A stretch of 64,000 nt of DNA from Galbibacter orientalis DSM 19592 (GTDB lineage Bacteria; Bacteroidota; Bacteroidia; Flavobacteriales; Flavobacteriaceae): assembly GCF_000260115.1 (NCBI RefSeq), contig NZ_JH651380.1, positions 124,001 to 188,000 of the forward strand, given 5' to 3'. Numbering within the stretch: position 1 is the stretch's first letter; each line of letters opens with the position of its first letter. Below are positions 45,626-54,637 of the stretch, piece after piece. The translations under genes and the position numbers were made by a program. The notes beneath the pieces are model-generated. The model was given only the letters and a program-made list of their open reading frames with translations. It did no database searches and was not told where the DNA came from.

Positions 45626-46801
45626 ATGAACTATATTCTTTTTGATGGTCCTTCGCGCAACGCCTTGTTGCCTTTTACATATACTCGTCCTGTTGCTGAT
45701 ATTAGAATAGGAATACTTACTATTCGTGAAAAATGGGAGAGATTTTTGGGTTACACTACCACTACAATTACAGAAGATTATTTAGCTGAAAAATTTCCAA
45801 TGGTAGAAATGGAACAAAATATTCTTATTAATTCGTCTTTTTTACCAAATGAAGATTTAATCGAGTTAGTTAAAAACTTAGAGAATAATCAAGCTATATT
45901 TTTAGGAGAAGAGGTTATTGCTTTTTACACAACAGAAGCTCAAGAAGAGGTAGATTTGTCTAAATACGAGGCTATTGAATATGAGGGAGAATGTATTCAA
46001 GTTCAAAATACATGGGATATTTTTTCAAAAAATGGAGAAGCTATAGAAGCCGATTTTAATTTAATAACTTCAGATAGAGCTAGTCAGCCAATTCCTAGTA
46101 GTAACAATGTTATTGCTGCTGAAAATATATTTTTAGAAGAAGGGGTTTCTGTCGAATTCTGTACGCTTAATGCTGCTAATGGGCCTATTTATTTAGGGAA
46201 AAACTCTTTAGTAATGGAAGGCAGTATTATCCGTGGTGGATTTTCACTTGGGGAAAATGCTATTGTAAAAATGGGCGCCAAAATATACGGACCAACTACT
46301 ATTGGTCCTGGTTGTAAAATAGGAGGAGAGGTAAATAATTCGGTACTTTTTGCTAACTCTAATAAAGGGCACGAAGGTTTTCTTGGAAATTCTGTTTTAG
46401 GCGAATGGTGTAATATTGGTGCAGATACTAATAGCTCTAATCTTAAGAATGATTATTCACCAGTGCGTTTATGGAATTATGAAACCGAAAATTTTGCAAA
46501 AACAGGTTTGCAGTTTTGTGGACTTATGATGGGAGATCATAGCAAGTGTGGAATCAATACAATGTTTAATACAGGAACAGTGGTAGGGGTAAGCACAAAT
46601 ATTTTTGGAAGTGGTTACCAACGAAATTTTATTCCAAGTTTTCAATGGGGTGGAACAGGTGGTTTTACAACTTACCAGCCCAAAAAGGCATATGCTACCG
46701 CAAAAGCAATGATGGAGCGTCGGGGTTATGAGTTTAATGCTGAAGAGGAAGCTATTTTAAATCATGTTTTTGAAATAACAAAAAGGTGGCGTAAAGAGTA
46801 A
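45626..46801 (+). CDS. GlmU-family putative sugar nucleotidyltransferase
   Basis: A 391-residue protein of the Bacteroidetes-type GlmU family. The N-terminal part (LFDGPSRNALLPFTYTRPVADIRIGILTIREKW) replaces the usual nucleotidyltransferase LxGG-type loop with a shortened related fold. The C-terminal half is a left-handed beta-helix of hexapeptide repeats (ITSDRASQPIPSS through IGPGCKIGGEVNNSVLF and HEGFLGNSVLGEWCNIGADTNSSNLKNDY). It is presumed to make or acetylate a sugar-nucleotide for envelope synthesis; actual substrate unknown. The start MNYILFDGPSR is typical. Confidence 0.85.
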   Translation: MNYILFDGPSRNALLPFTYTRPVADIRIGILTIREKWERFLGYTTTTITEDYLAEKFPMVEMEQNILINSSFLPNEDLIELVKNLENNQAIFLGEEVIAFYTTEAQEEVDLSKYEAIEYEGECIQVQNTWDIFSKNGEAIEADFNLITSDRASQPIPSSNNVIAAENIFLEEGVSVEFCTLNAANGPIYLGKNSLVMEGSIIRGGFSLGENAIVKMGAKIYGPTTIGPGCKIGGEVNNSVLFANSNKGHEGFLGNSVLGEWCNIGADTNSSNLKNDYSPVRLWNYETENFAKTGLQFCGLMMGDHSKCGINTMFNTGTVVGVSTNIFGSGYQRNFIPSFQWGGTGGFTTYQPKKAYATAKAMMERRGYEFNAEEEAILNHVFEITKRWRKE

Positions 46802-46876
46802 TTATTCATTGGTTTCAAATTTAGTCGAAACTATGCATTCATTACATCCGCTTCAGCTTTTAAAAACTTATTATAT

Positions 46877-46929
46877 GCCACGAATACACTAATATATATT
46901 GGTTTTACAATCATTTGTGTATTCGTGGC
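46877..46929. repeat. Stem-loop repeat (GCCACGAATACAC)
   Basis: Perfect 13-bp arms GCCACGAATACAC and GTGTATTCGTGGC separated by 27 bases. It lies in the 330-base gap between the GlmU-family gene and mtaB, which otherwise contains only the mtaB -7 element at 47068. Related in wording to the hairpin at 31728. Confidence 0.75.
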
Positions 46930-47067
46930 AAAACAGACTTTAAGTCCATAGTTGTTTGGTTAAAATTTTTAATACAAAACTATAATATTCAGTTATTTAT
47001 ATTGTTTCTTTTTAGAGAAAAATATTCGACTGAGCGGCTAATCCTTTAATACTTCCAAATAAGTTGG

Positions 47068-47075
47068 TATATTTG
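47068..47075 (+). promoter_or_regulatory. Candidate -7 element of mtaB
   Basis: TATATTTG followed by TACGC, 56 bases before the mtaB ATG; it fits TAnnTTTG. Confidence 0.5.
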
Positions 47076-47131
47076 TACGCTTTTTTCAGTAGCCGCTTTT
47101 AAGCTGAAGAATAGGTGAAAAATTTATCTTA

Positions 47132-48466
47132 ATGGAAAGAAAGAAAGTTGCATTTTATACACTTGGTTGTAAACTGAATTTTTCAGAAACCTCTACTATT
47201 GCTCGTAATTTTACGGAAGAAGGGTTTGATAGAGTCGATTTTTCTGAAGAAGCAGATATTTATGTTATCAATACATGTTCTGTAACCGAAAATGCAGATA
47301 AACGCTTTAAATCTATTGTAAAACAATCTCAGAAAGTTAATCCTGATGCTTTTGTTGTGGCTATAGGTTGTTATGCACAATTAAAGCCAGAAGAGCTTGC
47401 TGATGTAAATGGTGTTGATCTGGTTTTAGGGGCTACCGAAAAATTCAAAATAACCGATTATTTAAACGACCTTTCTAAAAATGATTTTGGAGAAGTGCAT
47501 AGTTGTGAAATAGAAGAAGCCGATTTTTATGTAGGGAGTTATTCTATTGGCGATCGAACGCGTGCCTTTTTAAAAGTCCAAGATGGTTGTGATTATAAAT
47601 GTACGTATTGTACTATTCCTTTAGCTCGTGGGATTTCAAGAAGTGATACCTTAGAGAATGTCTTGACAAATGCTAAAGAAATTTCTGATCAAGGGATAAA
47701 AGAAATTGTCCTTACAGGAGTAAATATTGGCGATTATGGAAAAGGGGAGTTTGGAAATAAAAAACACGAACATACTTTTTATGAGCTCGTTACAGCTTTA
47801 GATAAAGTAGAAGGGATTGAACGTCTCCGTATTTCTTCTATAGAGCCTAACCTTTTGAAAAATGAAACCATCAATTTTGTTTCTCAAAGTAGAACTTTTG
47901 TTCCTCATTTTCATATTCCATTACAAAGCGGAAGTAATCATATTTTAGGGTTAATGCGTAGAAGGTATCAGCGTGAGCTTTATGTTGATAGGGTGAGTCA
48001 GATAAAAAAAACAATGCCTCACGCTTGTATTGGGGTGGATGTAATTGTTGGTTTTCCTGGAGAAACAGATGAACATTTTCTTGAAACTTATAATTTTTTA
48101 AATGAATTAGATATTTCTTATCTGCATGTATTTACTTATTCTGAAAGAGATAATACAGTGGCGGCAGAAATGGAAGGGGTGGTTCCTGGTAAAGTTCGTG
48201 CTAAACGCAGTAAAATGCTTAGAGGGTTGTCTGCAAAGAAAAGACGGGCTTTTTATGAGAGTCAGTTAAATACGCAAAGAACCGTATTATTTGAAGGAGA
48301 AAATAAAGAAGGATATATCCATGGATTTACAGAGAATTATGTAAAAGTGAAAGCTCCTTGGGATCCAGCATTAGTAAATACATTACAAACGGTAAAGCTT
48401 GATAAAATTGATGATGATGGTTTGGTGAGATTTGAATTTGTAGCAAATGAGATGTTGGTGAGGTAA
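47132..48466 (+). CDS. mtaB: tRNA t6A37 methylthiotransferase
   Basis: Adds a methylthio group to t6A37 of tRNAs reading ANN codons (known MtaB function). The 444-residue protein has the N-terminal UPF0004 domain with its cluster-binding cysteines in YTLGCKLNFSE, NTCSVTENA and AIGCYAQLKP. The radical SAM core has GCDYKCTYCTIPLARG (CxxxCxxC). The C-terminal TRAM domain covers roughly the last 65 residues. The LNFSE variant marks MtaB rather than MiaB. A strong terminator follows. Confidence 0.95.
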   Translation: MERKKVAFYTLGCKLNFSETSTIARNFTEEGFDRVDFSEEADIYVINTCSVTENADKRFKSIVKQSQKVNPDAFVVAIGCYAQLKPEELADVNGVDLVLGATEKFKITDYLNDLSKNDFGEVHSCEIEEADFYVGSYSIGDRTRAFLKVQDGCDYKCTYCTIPLARGISRSDTLENVLTNAKEISDQGIKEIVLTGVNIGDYGKGEFGNKKHEHTFYELVTALDKVEGIERLRISSIEPNLLKNETINFVSQSRTFVPHFHIPLQSGSNHILGLMRRRYQRELYVDRVSQIKKTMPHACIGVDVIVGFPGETDEHFLETYNFLNELDISYLHVFTYSERDNTVAAEMEGVVPGKVRAKRSKMLRGLSAKKRRAFYESQLNTQRTVLFEGENKEGYIHGFTENYVKVKAPWDPALVNTLQTVKLDKIDDDGLVRFEFVANEMLVR

Positions 48467-48523
48467 GTCTGATGGATAATGCTGTATATTCTGTAAAAAA
48501 GTTTTTTTATTGAAAAGATAAAT

Positions 48524-48576
48524 AAAAAGTGGCTGCCTAAAATGCATCTAAGTTGCATTTTAGGCAGCCACTTTTT
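48524..48576. terminator. Bidirectional terminator between mtaB and the CsbD gene
   Basis: Long stem AAAAAGTGGCTGCCTAAAAT plus GCA, paired with TGC then ATTTTAGGCAGCCACTTTTT, loop of about 7 bases. It serves the convergent mtaB and CsbD genes. Confidence 0.95.
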
Positions 48577-48582
48577 AAAATT

Positions 48583-48768
48583 CTATAAATTTTCGAATTC
48601 TTCTCTAAGTTCTTCTTTGGTTTTTCCTGTTTTTTCTTGAACTCGTCCTAGCATTTCATCAAATTTACCTTCAGCAACCGTTAAATCGTCGTCAGTTAAA
48701 TCCCCGTATTTTTGTTTTACTTTTCCTTTAACTTGATTCCACTTTCCTTTTAATTCTTCAGTATTCAT
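48583..48768 (-). CDS. CsbD family stress protein
   Basis: A 61-residue CsbD-like protein: [48 protein letters not shown] is the whole-family signature. CsbD proteins are abundant small general-stress proteins (sigma-B dependent in Bacillus), presumed disordered or helical, with no known enzyme activity. The gene lies between two strong punctuation points: the shared terminator downstream and the cysH gene ending about 185 bases upstream. Confidence 0.93.
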   Translation of the reverse strand: MNTEELKGKWNQVKGKVKQKYGDLTDDDLTVAEGKFDEMLGRVQEKTGKTKEELREEFENL

Positions 48769-48953
48769 AATAATTTTTTTAATGATTAATAGTTTTCTTT
48801 AATCCCTCTGCAAACATGCCTTAAGGGAGTTTACTAAAGATCTTGTTTTAATCATTGAAAATGTTACAAATCCTTCCTAAGCTTATCATAATAAATGTTA
48901 TTTTTTAGAAAGAAAAGTTAAGGTGTCTTAAAATGAAGATGTATTATAAGGTT

Positions 48954-49640
48954 TTAGAGATGAAGTCCACACTCTGTTTTCGGACTATTATTCCATCTGC
49001 CGCTTCGGTCTTCGCCAGGCACAGTACAATGCTTGCAACCAATGGAATTATATCCTTTTGCAACTAATGGATGGAATGGTAGGGTGTGCTCTTTAATGTA
49101 TAAATCTCTTTCTTCTTTTGAAATATCTAACAAAGGATAAAACTTTAAAATCTCCCCTCGCATTTCAAAAATATCTAAAGTAGCTCTGTGGTCGCTTTGC
49201 CACTCCATCAGGCCAGAAACCCAGACATTATATTTCTTTTTGATTAAATCTAAAGGTTTTACTTTATTGATGCTACAGCAAAATTCAGGATTCTTTCTGT
49301 AAGTTTCGTCTTGAACAGTAAATTCATACTCGTCTTTTAATGCACTAATAGAAGCTACGTTTAATCCGTAAAGCTGTGTTAGTTTAGTTTTGTAGTCTAA
49401 AGTTTCTGGAAAATGATATCCAGTATCGATAAAATAAACTTTTTGTTTTTTATTTACTTCAGAAAAAAGATGTAGTAAAAAAGCGGAAGTAGAAGCAAAA
49501 GAACTGGTAAGCATGATTTCGGCTTCATCAAAATCGTTATATAGTTCCGCAACTCTTTCGTGAATAGTTAGCGGCTTGTATTTTTTGTTTAACTGCTGAA
49601 TTTCTTCGTCAGTATATAATCTCTTTTCAGTTTGAATCAT
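48954..49640 (-). CDS. cysH: Phosphoadenylyl/adenylyl-sulfate reductase
   Basis: Reduces activated sulfate (PAPS or APS) to sulfite in assimilatory sulfate reduction. The 228-residue protein has the PP-loop-like region (MLTSSFASTSAFLLHLFSEV), the catalytic C-terminal ECGLHL motif, and the cysteine pairs CCSINKVKP and GCKHCTVPGEDRSGRW. The CC...CxxC set binds a [4Fe-4S] cluster and marks the APS-reducing (iron-sulfur) branch rather than classic E. coli PAPS reductase. It appears alone here without other cys genes. Confidence 0.93.
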   Translation of the reverse strand: MIQTEKRLYTDEEIQQLNKKYKPLTIHERVAELYNDFDEAEIMLTSSFASTSAFLLHLFSEVNKKQKVYFIDTGYHFPETLDYKTKLTQLYGLNVASISALKDEYEFTVQDETYRKNPEFCCSINKVKPLDLIKKKYNVWVSGLMEWQSDHRATLDIFEMRGEILKFYPLLDISKEERDLYIKEHTLPFHPLVAKGYNSIGCKHCTVPGEDRSGRWNNSPKTECGLHL

Positions 49641-49811
49641 AAAAATCTATTTATTCGATAGACTATTAGTTTAATGGCGCAAGATAGTCTTTTTAATTTT
49701 TTCTTTTGAAAAAGGAGGGGATTTCTTGATGAAAATTAAGGAGATTTTAAGATTTATATTAAAAATTCCATATTTTAGTTGTCATTATAAACTCAAAATT
49801 GCCCCATTTTT

Positions 49812-50216
49812 ATGAGTGAAAAAGAACAAAAACTTAGCTTGCTTTCAGAAATGATAGCCTTAATTCAAGCGGATCATACGGTAAATGAACAGGAGTATAA
49901 TTTTATTTACACTATTGCCAAACATATGGAAGTAGAGAAAGACGATTTGGATGCGCTTTTTAAAACAAAAAACACTCGCTACATTCCGCCATCACCAGAA
50001 TCTGAACGGATTTTACAATTCCATAGGCTGGTTTTGTTAATGAATATAGATAAGGAAAACCATCCTAATGAGATACAGCGTTTAAAAGAGTTTGGAATCC
50101 GAATGGGACTTAGTCCTTTTGCAATAGACAGGGTTTTAGGAGTTATGGATAATTATCCAAATCGGGTAGTTCCTCCTAAGGTTCTGGTGGATATTTTTAA
50201 GACTTATTACAATTAG
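49812..50216 (+). CDS. TerB-like domain protein
   Basis: A 134-residue helical protein resembling TerB (tellurite-resistance B) domains: EMIALIQADHTVNEQEYNFIYTIAKHMEVEKDDLDALF followed by a second helical half ending PPKVLVDIFKTYYN. Acidic residues in the first helices could bind a metal ion as in TerB. No ter gene cluster is present around it, so tellurite resistance should not be assumed. Its 3' end overlaps the convergent DUF2254 gene by four bases. Confidence 0.75.
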   Translation: MSEKEQKLSLLSEMIALIQADHTVNEQEYNFIYTIAKHMEVEKDDLDALFKTKNTRYIPPSPESERILQFHRLVLLMNIDKENHPNEIQRLKEFGIRMGLSPFAIDRVLGVMDNYPNRVVPPKVLVDIFKTYYN

Positions 50217-51511
50217 GTGTTTTTCATTTTTATGTTGAAAAAATTTAATTGTTTGCTCAATGCTTCTTTATCTCTATTGCTAGTTAGGTTGTTTTCAGCA
50301 TCATTAATTAAAGTTTTAACTTCCTCTAAAATTACTTTTTTATAGGTGTTATCAATGCATTCTTGGAAATGTAAAAATCTAAACATAACCATTAGTTTCT
50401 GAATAATAATAATGTCGTGTTTGCAATACAATCTAATAGAAGCCATTATATTGTAAAGTAATTCTTCAAAACTTATGGAGGTTTGATAAATAAGTGCTTC
50501 GTCTTCAATAAAATGAATGCTTACGTCCTCCTTTTTCATTCTAATGGCAAGGAGCTCTGTTAAATAATCTATAGCATTCAAGGCAGTTCCAGGGTCATTA
50601 ATACCTGGAGACATAGCTTTGACGGTAATTTCTGTAATTTGTTTAAATGCTAAGACATAGTTGTTTTCAATAAGTTCTCCTTTGCCAAAAATAAAAGTGC
50701 TTAGAATGTCGTTTATAGTTTCTTCATCTAATTCTTTTTCAGAAGAAAATAAAGGAACTCCATGCAATACAAAATTTCCTTTGGCAACTAAAATTTTAAG
50801 TTTAGACTCCTTTTTTTGAGAAATTTTAAGGAGCGCATCAATAGAAGTATTTTGGAAGTATCCAGATCTATTGGAGTTGTAGGAATACCAGTTTGAGGTG
50901 TCTGGAAACTTATTTTTATTTAATTCCTGATTTTTAATAATATCCATAAGTCTGACTTTTGAAGTATTAAAAATCCCTTCTAAAATATTGTTTATTTGAA
51001 TTGATTGGGAGATAGAATGGATAAAATATACAAAAGCTGCGAGACAGAAAACAGTTAATATAATGCTTATCAATACTGAAAAACCGGGTATTTTATCTTT
51101 GTCTGTTGTTGGAGCTATAGATACTAAAATAAAAATACAATAGAGGAGAGTAGCTAAAAAAACGCCTAAAACTAGTTGATGTTTACGGTTGGAAATAAGT
51201 CCTGGTAATATTCTAGGAGAAAAATTGCTAGATGCTTGATTGAGTAATACCATTACCATAGAAAAACTAAAAACCATAAGAGAAATTAATCCGCCAATAA
51301 AAACACTTAATAAAGAGCGGGCGGTTTCTTCATTGTCCAATACTAGCATTGGTAGGTTTTCTCTTAAATACCTTGAAATTCCTAGACTCTCTAAATAAAT
51401 TAATATAAAAGCGAATAAGCAACCGCAAATGGCAATAATTGTAGGATAAAAGGCAATCTGACTTTCAATGGTATTAAGAAAGGTTCTTAATTTTCTAAAT
51501 AGTTGCTTCAT
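50213..51511 (-). CDS. DUF2254 family membrane protein
   Basis: A 432-residue protein with four predicted transmembrane helices in the first 170 residues (FYPTIIAICGCLFAFILIYLE is the first) and a soluble C-terminal domain. The conserved block AMSPGINDPGTALNAIDYLTELLAIR is typical of DUF2254. Function is unknown; the layout suggests a membrane-anchored sensor or channel-like protein. It is not clearly in an operon: the neighbouring Hsp20 gene is divergent. Confidence 0.88.
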   Translation of the reverse strand: MKQLFRKLRTFLNTIESQIAFYPTIIAICGCLFAFILIYLESLGISRYLRENLPMLVLDNEETARSLLSVFIGGLISLMVFSFSMVMVLLNQASSNFSPRILPGLISNRKHQLVLGVFLATLLYCIFILVSIAPTTDKDKIPGFSVLISIILTVFCLAAFVYFIHSISQSIQINNILEGIFNTSKVRLMDIIKNQELNKNKFPDTSNWYSYNSNRSGYFQNTSIDALLKISQKKESKLKILVAKGNFVLHGVPLFSSEKELDEETINDILSTFIFGKGELIENNYVLAFKQITEITVKAMSPGINDPGTALNAIDYLTELLAIRMKKEDVSIHFIEDEALIYQTSISFEELLYNIMASIRLYCKHDIIIIQKLMVMFRFLHFQECIDNTYKKVILEEVKTLINDAENNLTSNRDKEALSKQLNFFNIKMKNT

Positions 51512-51728
51512 TAATCATGTTTTTCTTCATTTAAAAATATGGTTTTAAAGGCAGATGACAGTTATTTTTATTGAAATAGCACATTAAAAAAATTCAAAAA
51601 GGACATTTTGTCATTGTTAAACTAAGCAAACAAGACATTTTGACATTTAATTAAACTTGGAATTGAAATTGTTTTAAGGCTATCAAACGATTATTAAAAA
51701 TTACAGTTTAATTAAAAAATATAGAATT

Positions 51729-52160
51729 ATGAGTTTAGTAAAAAGAAACAACGTAATGTTCCCAACTTTTTTTGATGAGGTATTAAATCCAGATTGGTTT
51801 GGGGGAATGGAGAACAAAAAATCTTTTGTTCCAGCAGTAAATATTTTAGAAAACGATAAAGGGTTTTCGTTAGCGCTTGCTGTTCCTGGATTTAAAAAAG
51901 AAGATTTTAAAATAGAGGTAGATAAAGAGGTATTAACTGTTTCTGCTGAAGTAAAAACAGAAAAAGAATCTGAAGATAAAACTGAAATGTATAGTAGAAA
52001 AGAGTTTAGTTTTTCTTCATTTAAAAGACTCTTTACATTGCCAAAAACAGTAAATAGTGATGAAATAAATGCTACTTACGAAGCGGGAGTGTTAACATTA
52101 ACATTGCCTAAAAAAGATGAGGCCTTGCCAAAACCAAAAAGGCTTATAGATATTGCGTAA
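51729..52160 (+). CDS. Small heat-shock protein (Hsp20/alpha-crystallin)
   Basis: A 143-residue ATP-independent holdase chaperone. The alpha-crystallin domain covers about residues 30-130: AVNILENDKGFSLALAVPGFKKEDFKIEVDKEVLTVSAE, and AGVLTLTLPKKDEA. The C-terminal IDI near RLIDIA can serve as the IxI oligomerisation motif. The length is standard. It has its own terminator, so it is a single-gene unit, expected to be heat or stress induced. Confidence 0.96.
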   Translation: MSLVKRNNVMFPTFFDEVLNPDWFGGMENKKSFVPAVNILENDKGFSLALAVPGFKKEDFKIEVDKEVLTVSAEVKTEKESEDKTEMYSRKEFSFSSFKRLFTLPKTVNSDEINATYEAGVLTLTLPKKDEALPKPKRLIDIA

Positions 52161-52203
52161 GGATTAGTTTTTCATAATGTTTAAGTTAGTTAGTTAATTA
52201 AGG

Positions 52204-52228
52204 AATGCCCCGATAAATTCGGGGCATT
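52204..52228 (+). terminator. Terminator of the Hsp20 gene
   Basis: Perfect stem AATGCCCCGA / TCGGGGCATT with loop TAAAT, followed by a moderately T-rich stretch. It lies 43 bases after the stop. Confidence 0.8.
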
Positions 52229-52264
52229 TATGTGTTTTAGTTAGGGTTTTATATGTAAGTCTGT

Positions 52265-52498
52265 CTATACAAGTGCTAAGCATTGTATGTTTAGAGTTTG
52301 TAATATTTCTTCAACTTCCTTTTCGGTAATACCACAAGAAACAACTCTTAAAATCTTGTCAATATCTTCAAGGTCAAAATTTGCCTGTTTAATTCCAGGG
52401 TGGATTAATAGCTTTTCTAGTACACGGTTTATTTGCTCGGTAGAATGTATATTAGTGGCAAAGACTAATATTTCTAATGTGCTTCTATTGTTCATCAT
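52265..52498 (-). CDS. Small protein, possibly HMA-like fold
   Basis: A 77-residue cytosolic protein whose alternating strands and helices (STLEILVFATNIHSTEQINRVLEKLLIHPGIKQANFDLEDIDKILRVVSCGITEKEVEEIL) resemble a ferredoxin-like heavy-metal-associated domain. The usual CxxC metal site is absent, so metal binding is doubtful. Its start overlaps the end of the upstream small membrane protein gene by 14 bases, showing co-expression with that gene and the ECF sigma factor. Function unknown; the fold guess is from sequence pattern only. Confidence 0.55.
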   Translation of the reverse strand: MMNNRSTLEILVFATNIHSTEQINRVLEKLLIHPGIKQANFDLEDIDKILRVVSCGITEKEVEEILQTLNIQCLALV

Positions 52499-52796
52499 TG
52501 TTGGTTTTATGGTTTTTACATCTTTCTCTTAATCGTTGTTTAATTCCGTTTTCCCAAGGTTTTCTAGATGGTCGACCTCGTCTTCCTTTAAATTTGCCTC
52601 TGTAACCGCCCCAGCCACTTCCTAAAAACAGAAGCTTGCAAAGCAATAATACACCTAGGGTTTGCCAAAAAGTGAGGGTTGTTATTCCAAAAATATCTGG
52701 CATAAGCCAATTCCATAAATGCATTACTATAAAAACATAGAGCGCAATAATGGCTACTTTAAAAAATATAAATCCAATAATTTTTAATCCTTTCAT
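52485..52796 (-). CDS. Small membrane protein linked to ECF sigma factor
   Basis: A 103-residue protein with two predicted transmembrane helices (about residues 5-27 and 42-60) and a basic, Arg/Lys/Gly-rich cytoplasmic tail (GGYRGKFKGRRGRPSRKPWENGIKQRLRERCK). It follows the sigma gene with 4 bases between and overlaps the next gene by 14. Its place matches where an anti-sigma factor would sit, but no anti-sigma domain is recognised. It may be a small membrane regulator (inference). Confidence 0.7.
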   Translation of the reverse strand: MKGLKIIGFIFFKVAIIALYVFIVMHLWNWLMPDIFGITTLTFWQTLGVLLLCKLLFLGSGWGGYRGKFKGRRGRPSRKPWENGIKQRLRERCKNHKTNNDEQ

Positions 52797-52800
52797 ATCC

Positions 52801-53355
52801 TTAATCGTTTAATTCGTTGTATAATTCTTGTAATGCTATTTTTAAACGGGAAACGGCGTAGCGCTTTCTCGATAAAATGGTATTGACCGATGTTTGTTTT
52901 AATTCAGCTATTTGTGCAATTGGAAACCCTTCTAGTTCATAGAGCACAAAAGCATCTCGTTGTTCTTGGGGGAGTTTCTCTAAGGTATTTTCAAGAACTT
53001 TGGAAACTTCTTCTTTCCATAATTCTGTTTCTTGGTCGGGAGGGGTGTGTTCTTGTATCCATTCAAAGATTTCATTATCATCATCTTCTTTTCTAGTCAA
53101 ATCTGAGGCGTTAGTTGGTTTCTTTTTCCTAATAAAATCAATAGCTTTAAATCTAGCGGTGCTGTATAGCCACGATGTAATTTTGTCCAGATCTTTTATT
53201 TCTTCAAAACCAAGTATCAAATTGTAAAACACATCTTGTACAATATCTTTTGCATCCTCTCTATTAGGAATCCATTGTTTTAGAAAGTAAATCAGTTTCC
53301 CTTCTTCGGAAACAGATACTCGCTTTATAAAACTATTTTTTTCCTTTTGATTCAT
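52801..53355 (-). CDS. ECF RNA polymerase sigma factor (second)
   Basis: A 184-residue ECF sigma factor. Region 2: KQWIPNREDAKDIVQDVFYNLILGFEEIKDLDKITSWLYSTARFKAIDFIRKK. Region 4: LEKLPQEQRDAFVLYELEGFPIAQIAELKQTSVNTILSRKRYAVSRLKI. It is the first gene of a three-gene unit with two small proteins. It differs from the sigma factor at 37573, so this window encodes two separate ECF systems. Regulon unknown. Confidence 0.93.
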   Translation of the reverse strand: MNQKEKNSFIKRVSVSEEGKLIYFLKQWIPNREDAKDIVQDVFYNLILGFEEIKDLDKITSWLYSTARFKAIDFIRKKKPTNASDLTRKEDDDNEIFEWIQEHTPPDQETELWKEEVSKVLENTLEKLPQEQRDAFVLYELEGFPIAQIAELKQTSVNTILSRKRYAVSRLKIALQELYNELND

Positions 53356-53664
53356 TTAGTTGGGATGCGTTATACTATATAGTCGGATGAGAAAGGAAAA
53401 TATTTTAACCATTTTCGTTTTTTATTGAATTTTATTCAATTTATAGTGATAAGTCCCTAAAACTTCTTTTGTGACTATATTGAAGGTCTCTGTTTAGATG
53501 AGTTAAATTAGTTTCGTTTAATTATTGCGTAGGCAAGTCCGAGATATTGATTCGTCATAACATTTAACAAATTGGGACAATGGGAGGATTCACTGTTTTT
53601 AGATTAAGTATAAGAATTATTTGCTATATTTAATTGCGTTTTATTAATCCTACATTTATATAGT
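53356..53664. other. Intergenic region with a possible diverged repeat
   Basis: No gene is supported in these 309 bases. The part 53481-53560 (AGTTTCGTTTAATTATTGCG then TAGGCAAGTCCGAGATATTG) loosely resembles the middle of the dispersed repeat at 15787, in the same orientation. Similarity is weak. Confidence 0.3.
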
Positions 53665-54552
53665 ATGGTAAAGTATTACTCTCCATCTGGAGCATTTTCT
53701 TATGGCTCTATTTTATATTTTTTATTAATATCGATAACAATATTTCCGCTTCTTGGCTTTATTTACGCTTATTGTATATGGTATATACCTTTTGTTTATA
53801 TTAATTTTATTATTACAATTCTTTTTGGATTCGCAATAGGTTATTCAATAGATAAGTTTGTAATTGGTATAGGTAAAGTTAGAAATTTTTGGTTGTCTAT
53901 TATTTTTGGTTTTATTGGATCATGTATTGCGTTATATTTTCACTGGCTTATTTGGGTCGATCTTGTTGTAAATGCTGGAGAAAGTTATGGAACCTCTCGA
54001 TTAGGTATAACTGTAAGTAATATTAATTATTCTCAATTATTATTTCTATTGAGCAATCCAGAGATTTTATTTAGTATAATTAGCGAAATCACTAAAACCG
54101 GTACTTGGTCTGTTGGGGGAAGTTCTAGTAATAGTGTTAACGGAACTTTTTTATATATTGTATGGTTTATTGAGTTTCTTATAGTTTTAGTGGTTTGCTT
54201 AATGACAATAAATAAATATAGAAAACCGTTTTGTGAAAGAGAGAATTGTTGGTATAAAGAACTAAAGTTAAAGCCCTTCGATTATATTGTAAATGATAAA
54301 AAAACTGTAGCTAAAATTGAAGAGTCAAATCTTGAAGTTTTAGAGACTATATCATTACAAATAAATCCCCAAAGAAGCCATAGTATTTTCATATTATACA
54401 CTTCTAGACATAATGATTGTTACTTATCTATCATTAATAAAAAAGCAAAAAGAGGCAAAAATGAAAAAATGGAGTTCAATACAGACCATGTGGTAGATTA
54501 TGTAGCGGTAAATAAAGAATTCAAAGATAGGATTCTTGGAATTAATAAATAG
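53665..54552 (+). CDS. Unrecognised membrane protein
   Basis: A 295-residue protein of unknown family. The N-terminal 190 residues hold four to five hydrophobic helices (starts SYGSILYFLLISITIFPLLGF; another at IVWFIEFLIVLVVCLMTI). The C-terminal ~100 residues form a soluble domain with Cys/Trp residues near its start (CERENCWYKELKLKPF). The start MVKYYSPSGAFSYGSI is chosen as the first ATG after a plausible gap. It stands alone on the + strand facing the barstar-like gene. It is clearly coding (long, clean frame, normal composition) but no function can be given. Confidence 0.7.
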   Translation: MVKYYSPSGAFSYGSILYFLLISITIFPLLGFIYAYCIWYIPFVYINFIITILFGFAIGYSIDKFVIGIGKVRNFWLSIIFGFIGSCIALYFHWLIWVDLVVNAGESYGTSRLGITVSNINYSQLLFLLSNPEILFSIISEITKTGTWSVGGSSSNSVNGTFLYIVWFIEFLIVLVVCLMTINKYRKPFCERENCWYKELKLKPFDYIVNDKKTVAKIEESNLEVLETISLQINPQRSHSIFILYTSRHNDCYLSIINKKAKRGKNEKMEFNTDHVVDYVAVNKEFKDRILGINK

Positions 54553-54637
54553 TATTTAAACCGTGTAAAGTATTGATTATTAGTATTTTATTATATTATT
54601 GATTTAAATAGTTAAGACGTTTCCATAACTTTAAAAA

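Noticed and set aside
49812-50216. Tellurite resistance locus
   Set aside because: Only an isolated TerB-like domain protein is present; no other ter genes nearby.
52265-52498. Copper chaperone (HMA) assignment
   Set aside because: The fold pattern is suggestive, but the CxxC metal-binding motif is missing.
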